Positions 53,431 through 62,965 of a DNA stretch of 64,000 bases are shown here, piece by piece. Numbering within the stretch: position 1 is the stretch's first letter; each line of letters starts with the position of its first letter. The position numbers and the translations under genes were made by a program. The stretch is from Lactobacillus bombicola. Lineage in GTDB: Bacteria > Bacillota > Bacilli > Lactobacillales > Lactobacillaceae. The stretch covers positions 186,502 through 250,501 of the forward strand of contig NZ_FOMN01000001.1 of the NCBI RefSeq assembly GCF_900112665.1. Reading direction: 5' to 3'. Below the pieces are notes generated by a model, which saw only the letters and a program-made list of their open reading frames with translations, was not told the origin of the DNA and did no database searches.

Positions 53431-54846
53431 TTACCACATACCAATAACTTTAGTCCATAAAAGACCGCCGCCAAGCCAGATAATGTTAAGAATTATTCCG
53501 ATAATTGCACTAAGCCGCCACCAGTCTTTATTTGAAACATAACCAGTTGATGATAAGAGTGCAGCCGGACCAGCGGAATAACTGGTAGTTGACAAGTATA
53601 ATGAACCATCTAGCGCCAACATTAATGCGGCCATAATTGGAGGTACACCAGCACCGATCGCAATTGAAAGAAAGCCAGCATATAAGGCTGAAATTTGAGT
53701 GGAAACACTAGGAAATAAATAATGTAAATAGAAATAAGCTAGATACAAAATTACTAAAACCCAGACCCAATTCATACCATTTAACATACTTCCCAAAGTT
53801 TTTGAGAACCATGGGAAAAAGCCAAGTTGCATTAATTTTTGTGACATTAACATAATAATTGAAAGCCAGGTCAAAATATTCCATGCAAAACTTTGACCAA
53901 GAATGTCTTTAACATTAATAACACCACAAATTAATAATAAAGCCACGGCAATAAAACTAACTAAAGTAGCATCAATACCAAATTTAGGACCAATTAACCA
54001 AAGCGCTACTGCTAAAATAAAAACTACGGCCATAATTTTTTCAGCTAAGGTCATTTTGCCTAGTTCTTTTAACTTATTATCTGCCCAAACATGCGCATTA
54101 GGAGTTTCTTTGATTTTGGGTGGATAAATTTTATATAAAACAAACGGGATAACTAACAAAGAAATGATTCCTGGTACAATTGCTGCTAAGAACCACTGCA
54201 TCCAAGAAATTTCAATATTTTGCGTCTTCGCAATTCCTAAAGCTACCATGTTTCCAGCCAATCCAGTCAAAAACATTGTTGACGTAACAATATTAACTTC
54301 ATATTCATTAAAAACCAAGTAAGATCCCATATCTGCTTGGGTTCCCTTTTTAGGATCTGATCCCATCTCTTTAGAAAGGTTGTCAATAATTGGATACATA
54401 ATACCATTGACTCTAGCATTATTACTTGGAATTCCAATGGCGAGCACTGTTTCAACCATGGATAAGGCATAAGCCAAACCTAATGTTCGCTTACCAAAAG
54501 TTTTAACAAAGAAATAAGCAATTCTTTTTCCTAAACCTGATTTAATAAAACCAGCTGCCATGAACATACACATTGCTACCATCCATGCAGTTGAATTTCC
54601 AAAGCCAGCAGTGACTTCTTCCATTTTAAAAATGCCGGTTAAGGTAGCAATTACAATAGCAATAATTGTAGTAGCCATCATAGGTAATGGCTTAGTGATA
54701 CACGCCACAATCGTTGCAATAAAAATTGCAAACAAGTGCCATGCCTGAATATTAATAGCTGTTGGTCTGATAGGCGTTAAAAGCCATAACCCTAAGCCTA
54801 ATACAAGTGGTAAAATCCACTTTTTCCATTCAAATTTATCTAACAT
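53431..54846 (-). CDS. DASS-family dicarboxylate carrier 2
   Basis: 471 aa, about 12 membrane spans, paralogous to the carrier at 30492 (same N-terminal WKKWILPLVLG...TPIRP pattern, IPSNNARVNGIMYP near 150, and C-terminal LYLSTTSYSAGPAALL). It is 45 bp downstream of a flavoprotein reductase and so likely imports its substrate, perhaps in exchange for the reduced product. The differences in the signature loops (SNNARVNG versus SNSARTGG; STTSYSAGP versus STTHYANGP) suggest a different substrate from the citrate-operon carrier. Confidence 0.88.
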   Translation of the reverse strand: MLDKFEWKKWILPLVLGLGLWLLTPIRPTAINIQAWHLFAIFIATIVACITKPLPMMATTIIAIVIATLTGIFKMEEVTAGFGNSTAWMVAMCMFMAAGFIKSGLGKRIAYFFVKTFGKRTLGLAYALSMVETVLAIGIPSNNARVNGIMYPIIDNLSKEMGSDPKKGTQADMGSYLVFNEYEVNIVTSTMFLTGLAGNMVALGIAKTQNIEISWMQWFLAAIVPGIISLLVIPFVLYKIYPPKIKETPNAHVWADNKLKELGKMTLAEKIMAVVFILAVALWLIGPKFGIDATLVSFIAVALLLICGVINVKDILGQSFAWNILTWLSIIMLMSQKLMQLGFFPWFSKTLGSMLNGMNWVWVLVILYLAYFYLHYLFPSVSTQISALYAGFLSIAIGAGVPPIMAALMLALDGSLYLSTTSYSAGPAALLSSTGYVSNKDWWRLSAIIGIILNIIWLGGGLLWTKVIGMW

Positions 54847-54890
54847 TTTCTCTACTTTCTATTTAAAATTAGCGTATTATCAAGTATAAA

Positions 54891-56687
54891 TTAATGCTTT
54901 TGAATATTATTAATTGCTTGCTTAACTGCCTCTTTAAAGGCAGCACTAGTCGTACTTGCGCCACTGACTACATCAACATCAGTTGTTTGCTTCTCTAGCA
55001 TTTCCTTAGTCAATACTGGAATCGCTTTACCACCCAGCGAAGGTGTTTCTTTCTGTTGCAAAGTTTCAATCTGGGTCAGCTGCTTACCATTAGCTGTAAC
55101 TCTAACCACTATTGGTACATCATTAATCCCGTTTTCACTAATACCAATGCCTTGATTTTCGCCAGCTTCATAATCAGTTGCCAAAGCATGGGCATCGGAT
55201 TTGAGCTCAGGATTTGCTGAAGCGCCAGTAACCACATCAACTGCAGGTAGCTTACGCTTTACTAAAGCAGCATTTTCACCAGCAATCTTGCCTGAAATTA
55301 ACAAATCCGCAATGCTATTTGCACCAACATACTTGGTTGCAAATATGTCGCCAAGTTCACCAGCTTCATATAAGTGTGGTATTACGTTATTTTGCAAGTC
55401 AAGCACTTCACATTTTTCATTTCGCCGTGCTCCACCATGAGTATGTAAAATATTATGTCTAATTGGAATTGCATAATATGGTCCTGCACCAAAGGCACGC
55501 ATCGTTTCAAGCTTGCGATTGAGGAACATATCACGTTTTTGTTTTTCAACCAGATAATTAAAATCGGCAACTGCTTCAGTTAGTTTAGGGGCAGTAATCT
55601 TTTCCGCTAATTCTGTAAGAGAATCTGCTTTGACTGCATACGAAATTAATTGCTTAATCTGATCGGCTTGAGCTGAATCATCATTGGCTAACTGATGATA
55701 TTGTTTTTCATCCATTACAATGTGTGGATGATTCTGATTAGGAAGCATAATCCAGTTGCCATGATTATATTTGTAACCATGACGATCTTCTTCGTCTTCA
55801 CGGTAATAACGAGTACCATCATCACCGGCAACAAAAATGCTCCCATTAAACAAGCTCTTCCAATTAATCATATACGCAAATTTTTCACGTGGCTTACCTT
55901 CATTTAAGGAAAAACCATGTGAATCGTAATTAGACATATGCCATAATCTTGCTCCAGCTTCAATTGCTAAATCGATTCCTTTACCCTGATTATAAAGTGT
56001 ACCGATTGGCGCTAATGATCCTTGGCCCAAAAAAGTCTGCACCATATCTTGGTTATTCTCAAAGCCACCACAAGCTAAAACAACCCCGTTGCGAGCTGCA
56101 ACATTACGCTTGATCGCGTTGTGTTTAATTTGTACTCCTAAAATAGTCTTAGTTTCTGGATCCTGAATTAAATGCTCTGCTGGACTTGAGAACCAAATAT
56201 CTATTTGATCAAGACGTTCATATACTTTTTTACGTAATAATTTCCAGAATCCACCATTATACATTCCTGTAGTCATACTTTGTGAACGCATAGTTTCAGC
56301 GTGATTATATTCAGGATATTCACCTTTAGGTCGGCGTCCTGTATATTGAGCTTCAATATCAAAGTATTTTTTAGCATATTCCTTCATTTGCAAAACATTG
56401 TTTACAAAAGTATCCAAGTCTTTAGGATCATACTTAAAAGGATAATAAGTTTGCTTATAATATTCGCGCAGGTCATCGAAGTTATCACTCCATGCAAAAG
56501 CCCCACCTGCATAACGGGTATTGCCTCCTTCATGACCTTCTGGAGCCGCATCAATTAATAGAACTTTAGCCTTATTATCAGCAGCAAATCTTGCAGCTCC
56601 AGCCCCAGCTCCACCAAAACCTACGACAATTACATCATAGACTGCATCCCATTTTTGAGTTGAATCGTAGATCAAATTAATTACCAT
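54891..56687 (-). CDS. FAD-binding reductase with C-terminal FMN-binding domain (fumarate reductase-like)
   Basis: About 598 aa. FAD-binding VIVVGFGGAGAGAARFAADN near residue 21, capping domain, then HTHGG and AGELGDIFATKYVGANS near 410-450 where fumarate reductases have HxTMGG and an N-R-x-G-G-N block; the catalytic-pocket Arg is replaced in this region by Lys-Tyr. The last 100 residues are an FMN-binding domain ending DVDVVSGASTTSAAF; D-x2-S-G-A-S is an ApbE flavinylation pattern (Ser about 578). A second D-x2-T-G-A-S occurs at about 490. Substrate is probably an alkene acid other than fumarate (urocanate- or acrylate-like). No ApbE gene is in the window. Confidence 0.85.
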   Translation of the reverse strand: MVINLIYDSTQKWDAVYDVIVVGFGGAGAGAARFAADNKAKVLLIDAAPEGHEGGNTRYAGGAFAWSDNFDDLREYYKQTYYPFKYDPKDLDTFVNNVLQMKEYAKKYFDIEAQYTGRRPKGEYPEYNHAETMRSQSMTTGMYNGGFWKLLRKKVYERLDQIDIWFSSPAEHLIQDPETKTILGVQIKHNAIKRNVAARNGVVLACGGFENNQDMVQTFLGQGSLAPIGTLYNQGKGIDLAIEAGARLWHMSNYDSHGFSLNEGKPREKFAYMINWKSLFNGSIFVAGDDGTRYYREDEEDRHGYKYNHGNWIMLPNQNHPHIVMDEKQYHQLANDDSAQADQIKQLISYAVKADSLTELAEKITAPKLTEAVADFNYLVEKQKRDMFLNRKLETMRAFGAGPYYAIPIRHNILHTHGGARRNEKCEVLDLQNNVIPHLYEAGELGDIFATKYVGANSIADLLISGKIAGENAALVKRKLPAVDVVTGASANPELKSDAHALATDYEAGENQGIGISENGINDVPIVVRVTANGKQLTQIETLQQKETPSLGGKAIPVLTKEMLEKQTTDVDVVSGASTTSAAFKEAVKQAINNIQKH

Positions 56688-56885
56688 CACTTTCTTAAGA
56701 AATATTTACTACATGCAATATAATCTGTATTTTAAATTTAGTCTAATTAAATTTTTTCTCCAAAAAGGGCAGACAACATGAGCTATATACTACTCTATCT
56801 AGTGTTCTTGCATTTTTATTTAAAATTTAATATAATTTAAACAGATAAATTTATAAATTTTTTTTATTTAATTTAAGGTAAGCAT

Positions 56886-57773
56886 ATGAATGAAAAAGAC
56901 TTATTATATTTTTGTAAACTTGTTGAAACGGGAAATTATACAGCAACTGCTTCTTTTTTTGATGTAACCCAACCAACGATTTCAATGGCCGTAAAACGAT
57001 TAGCTGAAAAATTTGATGATCCTTTGATCATACAAAAAAATCGTAAAAGTAAAATAATGTTAACTGACGCTGGCGATTTACTATACCAAAAAGCTAAAAT
57101 TTTACTTCAAGATATTGCTAGTATCAATTATGACGTTAAGCATGCCAGCGATAAAAAAATACGCTTAGCCTTTTCTGGCGAAGCCGGTAGTTTATATATA
57201 GCAGACATTGTCCAACAATTTCATCAAGCAAACATTACTAATTTAATCGAAACTCATATTGAACGCTCTGCAGATGCTTTTGCAGACTTAACAAATGGGA
57301 ATGTTGATGTAGCAATTTACTCTTGGATGGTACCCATTAATGATCCGGAATATTTTATTCATAACTTACAAAAAACAGAATTAGTAATAATCACTGGTAC
57401 AAACGATCAATGGAAGGATGCACACGAGATTAGTGCTAAAGACCTGCGTAATCGTAAATTTATTGCGCGAGCACGCGGTTTTTTAACTCGTGAATGTCTT
57501 GAAGAGGAAGCAAAATTAGGTGATTTTACGCCTAATATTATTTACACTGCACCGACAATGAAATTAATGATTGATTTGGTTAAACGAAATGTAGGTATTG
57601 CCTTGGCGATGGAAAGTAGTATTCAGGATGAACAAGGAATTCATATTATCCACCTACGACCTGGCCAAAAACTTTGGGCTTATATGCAAATCGCAATGCG
57701 TAAAAGTTTTGTTCCTAATAAATATCAACGTCAAGGAATTGAAATTTTACGTAATTTTGATCCTAAAAAGTAA
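56886..57773 (+). CDS. LysR-family transcriptional regulator
   Basis: 295 aa. Winged helix-turn-helix in residues 1-60 (NYTATASFFDVTQPTISMAV) and a substrate-binding co-inducer domain after 88. Divergent from the FMN-binding reductase across a 198-bp AT-rich gap, the standard LysR arrangement, so it probably controls the reductase and carrier in response to their substrate. The gap has an AAATTTATAAATTT palindrome near 56846 that could be part of its site. Confidence 0.9.
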   Translation: MNEKDLLYFCKLVETGNYTATASFFDVTQPTISMAVKRLAEKFDDPLIIQKNRKSKIMLTDAGDLLYQKAKILLQDIASINYDVKHASDKKIRLAFSGEAGSLYIADIVQQFHQANITNLIETHIERSADAFADLTNGNVDVAIYSWMVPINDPEYFIHNLQKTELVIITGTNDQWKDAHEISAKDLRNRKFIARARGFLTRECLEEEAKLGDFTPNIIYTAPTMKLMIDLVKRNVGIALAMESSIQDEQGIHIIHLRPGQKLWAYMQIAMRKSFVPNKYQRQGIEILRNFDPKK

Positions 57774-57811
57774 AAAAGGTAGTAAACATAAATGGTTTAC
57801 TACCCTTTTTA
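57773..57811. terminator. Bidirectional terminator between LysR and SLAP genes
   Basis: GTAGTAAAC and GTTTACTAC arms with flanking A- and T-runs between two convergent genes. Confidence 0.85.
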
Positions 57812-57824
57812 CTATAATAAATAT

Positions 57825-58469
57825 TTATTCAGCTAAAACTTCTGCACTTTTTGGATCCAAATCAGCCCATTTAATAAATTGCTTTTCTGATATACCAACA
57901 AGTTTAATTCCCTTGACTTTCTTAGTTGAAAATACTACTACTTTTTTGCCTTTTTTTATATAATAACGTGAATCCCTTACTCCCTTTGCATTATAGACAA
58001 AAGCATTTCGCTTAACTCTGTATCTAACCGCCTTTAAAATTTTCACATTAGCCGGTTTGATAAATTGATTCTCTTTATTATTAAAGCCAATTAGGGATTT
58101 GCCATTTACAGTAGTAAAACTACTAATACCAACAATTAAACCTTTCTTCAACTTTTTATTCTTTACTCTTTTACCGTGCTTATCATAAACATAAGAATTT
58201 CGAGTTAATCTAACCGTTTTACCCATTAAAGCAATAGCATTACCATTAGGCTTTTCTGTAGATTTCGGAGTCTCAGTAGCTGTTTTATTACTATTATTAT
58301 CAGTTTTATTCGCATCCGTCACTGGTGTCTTAGAAGAATTACTTGCTTCTAATTCTGTTTTACCTGCCACTGGACTATTCGCCTCAGCTGCTGATACTGG
58401 TATACTAGCACTTAAGCCAATAAGGGCAGATGCTACACCGACAAAACTAATTAATATTTTTTTATTCAT
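57825..58469 (-). CDS. Secreted SLAP-domain protein 2
   Basis: 214 aa. Sec signal peptide (MNKKILISFVGVASALIGLS, cleavage near VSAAEA), a Ser/Thr/Lys/Asn-rich linker (30-75), then two SLAP-type repeats (RLTRNSYVYDKHGKRVKNKK and RVKRNAFVYNAKGVRDSRYY). Likely attached to cell wall polymers through these repeats. Function unknown; it shares the attachment module with the protein at 44812. Confidence 0.87.
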   Translation of the reverse strand: MNKKILISFVGVASALIGLSASIPVSAAEANSPVAGKTELEASNSSKTPVTDANKTDNNSNKTATETPKSTEKPNGNAIALMGKTVRLTRNSYVYDKHGKRVKNKKLKKGLIVGISSFTTVNGKSLIGFNNKENQFIKPANVKILKAVRYRVKRNAFVYNAKGVRDSRYYIKKGKKVVVFSTKKVKGIKLVGISEKQFIKWADLDPKSAEVLAE

Positions 58470-58588
58470 ACTTAAACCTCGTTAACATTTTAAATTGAAC
58501 TAAACATATTATACAACTTTCTTTTTATAATAACTTGAAATATGAATAACTTTTAAATATTGTCAATTTCTCTTGAAAGAGGATAATA

Positions 58589-59455
58589 ATGAAACAAAAA
58601 TTTACCGAAACAATTGAAATTTTAGTTACAATTGATCAAAATTATGTACATCCATTAGAAGTTATGCTCTACTCTTTAAAATTAAATAATCCAGATAGTG
58701 AATTTTGCGTATGGCTACTGTATATTAACCTTGAGGCACGCACTTTAAAGCAACTTGAAATTTTTAGTAAAAAAATAGGCATAGAACTACGACCATTAAC
58801 AATTAATAAAAAGATTGATTTTTCAAAATCATTGCTTAACTTCAATGATTACCCGCAAGAAATGTATTTTCGGCTTCTAGCAGGGCAAATTCTACCTGCC
58901 AGTTTGCATCGAATTATCTATTTAGATCCAGATATCCTAGTCATTAATTCAATTAAGCCCTTATGGCACATTAACTTAAATAAAAAAATATTTGCTGCAG
59001 CAGTTCATGAGGGCTTAACAGACATTATGAGTTCCATCAATAGTATTAGACTGGGAACAAAGAATAGCTATTTTAATTCTGGTGTTATGGTAATGGACTT
59101 AGATAAAATGAGAGAAAAAATCAGTTTGAGTGCTATATCTTCTACAATCAAAAAATATCATAATATTTTAATTTTACCAGATCAAGATATTTTAAATTAT
59201 CTATACGGGCAAAATATCTTAAAAATTCCAGAAATTAATTGGAACTATGATGCACGTGCGTATTCAGTTTATTTAGCAAAAAGTGCGGGCAAGATAAATA
59301 CCGAATGGGTGATGGCAAACACTTCAATCTTACATTTTTGTGGTAAACCCAAGCCTTGGCAAAAAGAGAATCATACACATTTCAAAGTACTTTATCTTAA
59401 TTATCAGCAAATGGTTAAAAGAATACTTGCGAACCAAAATAATTATAAGATTTAG
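58589..59455 (+). CDS. Glycosyltransferase family 8 protein
   Basis: 288 aa with GT-A fold. The nucleotide-sugar/metal motif YLDPDILVINSIKPLW near 110 (D-x-D) and the C-terminal ILHFCGKPKPWQ (HxxGxxKPW) are characteristic of GT8 galactosyl/glucosyltransferases. It is not part of a polysaccharide cluster here, so acceptor and product are unknown. Preceded by GAAAGAGG. Confidence 0.92.
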   Translation: MKQKFTETIEILVTIDQNYVHPLEVMLYSLKLNNPDSEFCVWLLYINLEARTLKQLEIFSKKIGIELRPLTINKKIDFSKSLLNFNDYPQEMYFRLLAGQILPASLHRIIYLDPDILVINSIKPLWHINLNKKIFAAAVHEGLTDIMSSINSIRLGTKNSYFNSGVMVMDLDKMREKISLSAISSTIKKYHNILILPDQDILNYLYGQNILKIPEINWNYDARAYSVYLAKSAGKINTEWVMANTSILHFCGKPKPWQKENHTHFKVLYLNYQQMVKRILANQNNYKI

Positions 59456-59602
59456 CTTTTTTCTATTGAAGGACTAGCTAACTGTGCTAAAATAATAAAA
59501 GTTGTCAAAGGGTAAGTGAGACAATGCTTTACAAAGTTTACGTATAGTTTATTGCGAACTTGCTTTGACTAGTAATAAATTTTATAGAAAAGAGAAGGAA
59601 AT

Positions 59603-59884
59603 ATGGCTTCAATTAATAAATCTGAGCTTACTAAAGAAGTTTCAGCGAAGACAGAACTTAAGCAGAAAGATGCTGAGAAGGTTATCGATGCCTTAATTGA
59701 ATCAATTAAGGAGAACTTGGCTAAAGGTGAAAAAGTACAAATTATCGGCTTTGGTTCATTTGAAGTTCGTGACCGGGCAGAAAGAAAAGGTAGAAATCCT
59801 CAAACAGGTAAGACTTTAACTATTCCAGCAACTAAGGTACCTGCATTTAAGCCTGGTAAGGCATTAAAAGATGCAGTTAAATAA
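59603..59884 (+). CDS. hup: DNA-binding protein HU
   Basis: 93 aa. Dimeric nucleoid protein. [20 protein letters not shown] with the beta-arm GRNPQTG and the C-terminal [13 protein letters not shown] are the HU signature. AGAGAAGGAAAT precedes the ATG and a long hairpin follows. A 150-bp AT-rich leader upstream probably holds its promoter. Confidence 0.98.
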   Translation: MASINKSELTKEVSAKTELKQKDAEKVIDALIESIKENLAKGEKVQIIGFGSFEVRDRAERKGRNPQTGKTLTIPATKVPAFKPGKALKDAVK

Positions 59885-59935
59885 GATTTATAAAAAAAGC
59901 AGCGACTAAAATCGCTGTTTTTTTTATAAATCTTA
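59883..59935. terminator. Bidirectional terminator between hup and metI
   Basis: AAGATTTATAAAAAAA pairs with TTTTTTTATAAATCTT, with an inner CAGCGA/TCGCTG stem. Confidence 0.88.
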
Positions 59936-60634
59936 TCTATTTTGATGATTTAATTTCTTGGCAAAAAAGTCACCTACCACTTGTACAATAAAAATCATAA
60001 TTACTATTAGTACAGTAGCTATAAATGTTACATCATTATCATAACGAGTATAGCCATAAGAAATAGCTGTATTGCCAATTCCACCTGCGCCAATTGCTCC
60101 AGCCATCGCCGTTAACCCAATTAGACTAATGATTGTTACAGTTGATACTCGAATTAATTCTGAGCGTGCTTCTTTCAAATAAACAGTAAAAATGATATCC
60201 CAAATAGTTGCCCCAAGACTTTGAGCAGCTTCAATTTTACCATGGCTGACACTTTCTAATGCTACTTGTACTTGACGAGCATAAAAAGGAAAAACACCCA
60301 AAGTTAAAGGGACAAGAGCTGCTTTAATTCCAATCTTGGTTCCTACGATTTTCTCAGTAACTGGCTCAATAAAGGCAAGTAAAATGATAAATGGGACTGC
60401 ACGAAATATTGATACCACTTTATCACAAAAATTAAACCAAAAATGGTTAGGCCGGATACCGTTACTATTAGTTAATACCAAGACAATACCAAAAATGATG
60501 CCTAAAAGTCCCCCAAAAATAGCCGACCAAAAAGTCATATAAAGTGTTTGACCAATGCTAGTCCCCCAGCCAGTATCACCTAACCAGCCTAAATTTACAA
60601 CATTTGGAAAAATCTTGCAGAACCAACTAACCAT
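59933..60634 (-). CDS. metI: Methionine ABC transporter permease MetI
   Basis: About 233 aa, five to six membrane spans. The ABC permease EAA loop (EAAQSLGATIWDIIFTVYLK) is near 145. The ATG at 60634 has AGAAGGGG 7 bases upstream and lies inside the end of metN, so translation is coupled. Works with MetN and MetQ for methionine uptake. Confidence 0.95.
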   Translation of the reverse strand: MVSWFCKIFPNVVNLGWLGDTGWGTSIGQTLYMTFWSAIFGGLLGIIFGIVLVLTNSNGIRPNHFWFNFCDKVVSIFRAVPFIILLAFIEPVTEKIVGTKIGIKAALVPLTLGVFPFYARQVQVALESVSHGKIEAAQSLGATIWDIIFTVYLKEARSELIRVSTVTIISLIGLTAMAGAIGAGGIGNTAISYGYTRYDNDVTFIATVLIVIMIFIVQVVGDFFAKKLNHQNR

Positions 60635-61688
60635 ACAAATTCCCCTTCTCATCTAATCTAGTAACTGTTACATTTGCTTCTTTAAGAAATTTAAGCGTTG
60701 CTTCTTGCTTAGTTGGATTACCTTTAACTAAAACCAGCAATGTGCCAATTGGTTCCCCATCAAGAAGTTCTACGTTACCATATAACATGCTGGCTTCAAC
60801 GCCTATTTCGCGATATAGGTCAATCACGATTGTTTTAGTAACGTTAGCCATACTATAGACAAGTTGATATATTACTTCATTATCTTTCAACTCGGCTAAT
60901 TTTAAGGACTTCAAGGTATTAATTACTGCACCTGAACCGCCAACAAAACTTTTTGCCAAGTCAGATTGTGGCCTAAGCACTATATCATGTAGATTCCCTT
61001 GCTCAACAATTTCACCCAACTGCATTAATGCGACTTGATCACAAATTTGTTTTACTGCTGCCATTTCATGAGTAATCAGCACAATCGTTAAATTTAATTC
61101 TTGTTGCAATTTTTTTAATAAAGACAAAATTTGTTGAGTATTTTGAGGATCAAGCGCACTAGTAGCTTCATCTGAAATCAAAATATCGGGTTCATTAGCT
61201 AGCGCCCTTGCAATAGCTACACGTTGTTGTTGACCACCTGAGAGCTGAATCGGATAAAAATTTGCTTTATCTTTTAAATCAACTAATTCTAATAATTGTA
61301 GTGCTTTGGCGTTAATCTCTTTTTCTTTCAGTCCAGAGTGTTTTAAGGCAAAAGCCACATTTTCAATAACTGTAATTTCATTTAATAAATTAAAGTTTTG
61401 GAAAATCATGCCGATTTTTCTACGAGCAATTTGCAAATTTTTATTAGTAATAATTTGCTGACCATCTTTGATAAATTCTGTACCATTAACTTTAATTATA
61501 CCCGCTGTTGGCTTTTGTAATAGGTTAATTGTTCTTACCAGAGTTGATTTACCCGCTCCAGAAAAGCCAACAATGCCAAAAATTGTCCCCTTTTCGATTG
61601 ATAAATTAACATCATGAACAGCATGAACCGTTTTATCAGTATGATTAGCAAAATCGACATTTACATGTTTTAATTCAATAATTGCCAT
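60627..61688 (-). CDS. metN: Methionine ABC transporter ATPase MetN
   Basis: 353 aa. Walker A GFSGAGKST near 39, signature LSGGQQQR near 147, Walker B DILISDEATSALD. The C-terminal 100 residues form the NIL domain, the methionine-sensing part that allows trans-inhibition. 18 bp downstream of metQ. Confidence 0.97.
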   Translation of the reverse strand: MAIIELKHVNVDFANHTDKTVHAVHDVNLSIEKGTIFGIVGFSGAGKSTLVRTINLLQKPTAGIIKVNGTEFIKDGQQIITNKNLQIARRKIGMIFQNFNLLNEITVIENVAFALKHSGLKEKEINAKALQLLELVDLKDKANFYPIQLSGGQQQRVAIARALANEPDILISDEATSALDPQNTQQILSLLKKLQQELNLTIVLITHEMAAVKQICDQVALMQLGEIVEQGNLHDIVLRPQSDLAKSFVGGSGAVINTLKSLKLAELKDNEVIYQLVYSMANVTKTIVIDLYREIGVEASMLYGNVELLDGEPIGTLLVLVKGNPTKQEATLKFLKEANVTVTRLDEKGNLYG

Positions 61689-61706
61689 TAAATTTATCTC
61701 CGTTTA

Positions 61707-62558
61707 TTAAAACTTAACATCCCAAGCTGGTATTGTTGCATCACCGTAATATTTTTTAATTAATGCTTTAGTTTCAGCAGTTTGATAAGCCTTAACTACC
61801 GCTTGATAATCTTTATTATTTTCTTCTCCTTTACGTGTGCAGATGATATTAACCCATTGCAAGGAATCCTTATTTACTGGTTCAACAAAAATAGTTTCCT
61901 TTTTACCAAGACCGGCTGGACGAGCAAAGTCATTATTAACAACTGCTGCATCTACGGAACTAACTACCCGACCACATTGATCAGCGCTGACTTCCTTGAT
62001 TTTTAGCTTCTTAGGATTTTTAACAATATCAGCAATTGTAACCAGGGCCTTGCCTGGACGTAATTTAATGAAACCAGCATTTTTTAAAACAAATAAAGCA
62101 CGAGATTCATTAGTTGCATCATTAGGAACCGCAATTGTTGCACCACTAGGCAACTGACTTAATTGGTGATACTTTTTTGAATATAGTCTAATTGGATTAA
62201 TTTCAGTTCTACCAATTGCAACCACACCGTTATGATTTGCCTTATTCCATGCCTTTAAAAAAGCATAATGTTGGAAAGCATTTAAATCAATATCGCCATC
62301 CTTAACTGCACTATTGGGTTGATTATAATCAGTGAAACTTTTAATTTTAATAGTTACACCATACTTTTTCTTTGCTAAAGCAGCTGCATGATCCCAAATG
62401 TCCTGCTTAGCTTTAGTCGAACTTACAATTCCAACTGTAACTACATGACTTTTTTTATTGTTAGTAGTCTTATTTTGACTAAAACTAAACCAACCAGCAA
62501 TACCGATTATTGCTATAGCAATTAATCCAATGATAATATTTTTATTTTTTTTTGTCAT
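61707..62558 (-). CDS. metQ: Methionine-binding protein MetQ (NlpA family)
   Basis: About 283 aa from the ATG at 62558, which has GGAGG upstream. The binding domain (VTVGIVSSTKAKQDIWDHAA, DIDLNAFQHYAFLKAW, AVPNDATNESRAL) is NlpA/MetQ. The N-terminal hydrophobic segment (NIIIGLIAIAIIGIAGWFSF) has no lipobox Cys, so this copy should be anchored by a membrane helix instead of a lipid, unlike most relatives. First gene of the T-box-controlled metQNI operon. Confidence 0.94.
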   Translation of the reverse strand: MTKKNKNIIIGLIAIAIIGIAGWFSFSQNKTTNNKKSHVVTVGIVSSTKAKQDIWDHAAALAKKKYGVTIKIKSFTDYNQPNSAVKDGDIDLNAFQHYAFLKAWNKANHNGVVAIGRTEINPIRLYSKKYHQLSQLPSGATIAVPNDATNESRALFVLKNAGFIKLRPGKALVTIADIVKNPKKLKIKEVSADQCGRVVSSVDAAVVNNDFARPAGLGKKETIFVEPVNKDSLQWVNIICTRKGEENNKDYQAVVKAYQTAETKALIKKYYGDATIPAWDVKF

Positions 62559-62582
62559 TTTACAACCTCCAAAATTAAACAA

Positions 62583-62850
62583 GCAAAAAAGCACTCGTCC
62601 TTAGCAAAAGGACGAGTGCTTCGCGTTACCACCTTAATTTCATTTATTACTCACGTAATAAACCTCATTAGCTATCAAACAATAGCTTGCAAATTTAACG
62701 GGCGCAACTCCGCTACTAGCTAAATATCACTAATAGACATCATTTCAAGCCCATGTTCACTAACTTTTACTAACTGAGTTTCACCATATCCCCAGCTCTC
62801 TTTATTAGTAAAGAGTATAGCTACTCTGCTTTTCAAGATGTATTAATATT
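62583..62850 (-). ncRNA. T-box riboswitch leader of metQNI
   Basis: Minus strand AAGGTGGTAACGCGA (62621-62635) is the T-box sequence; the terminator GGACGAGTGC/GCACTCGTCC with T-run is at 62586-62619. Stem I with several helices lies at about 62700-62840 and contains ATG triplets suited to a tRNA-Met specifier, though which one is used was not fixed. Methionine shortage would induce the transporter. Confidence 0.92.
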
Positions 62851-62862
62851 TAATTGTTTATT

Positions 62863-62891
62863 AATTTAGCACTTAAAATTAATCTTGTCAA
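62863..62891 (-). promoter_or_regulatory. Sigma-A promoter of the metQNI leader
   Basis: Minus strand TTGACA (62886-62891), 17-bp spacer, TAAATT (62863-62868). Confidence 0.75.
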
Positions 62892-62965
62892 CTGAATTTT
62901 AATTTTATTTTTAACGATTAGCAATAATAATTTATAGTTAAGATCTAACTTTACAGATTAAAGAA

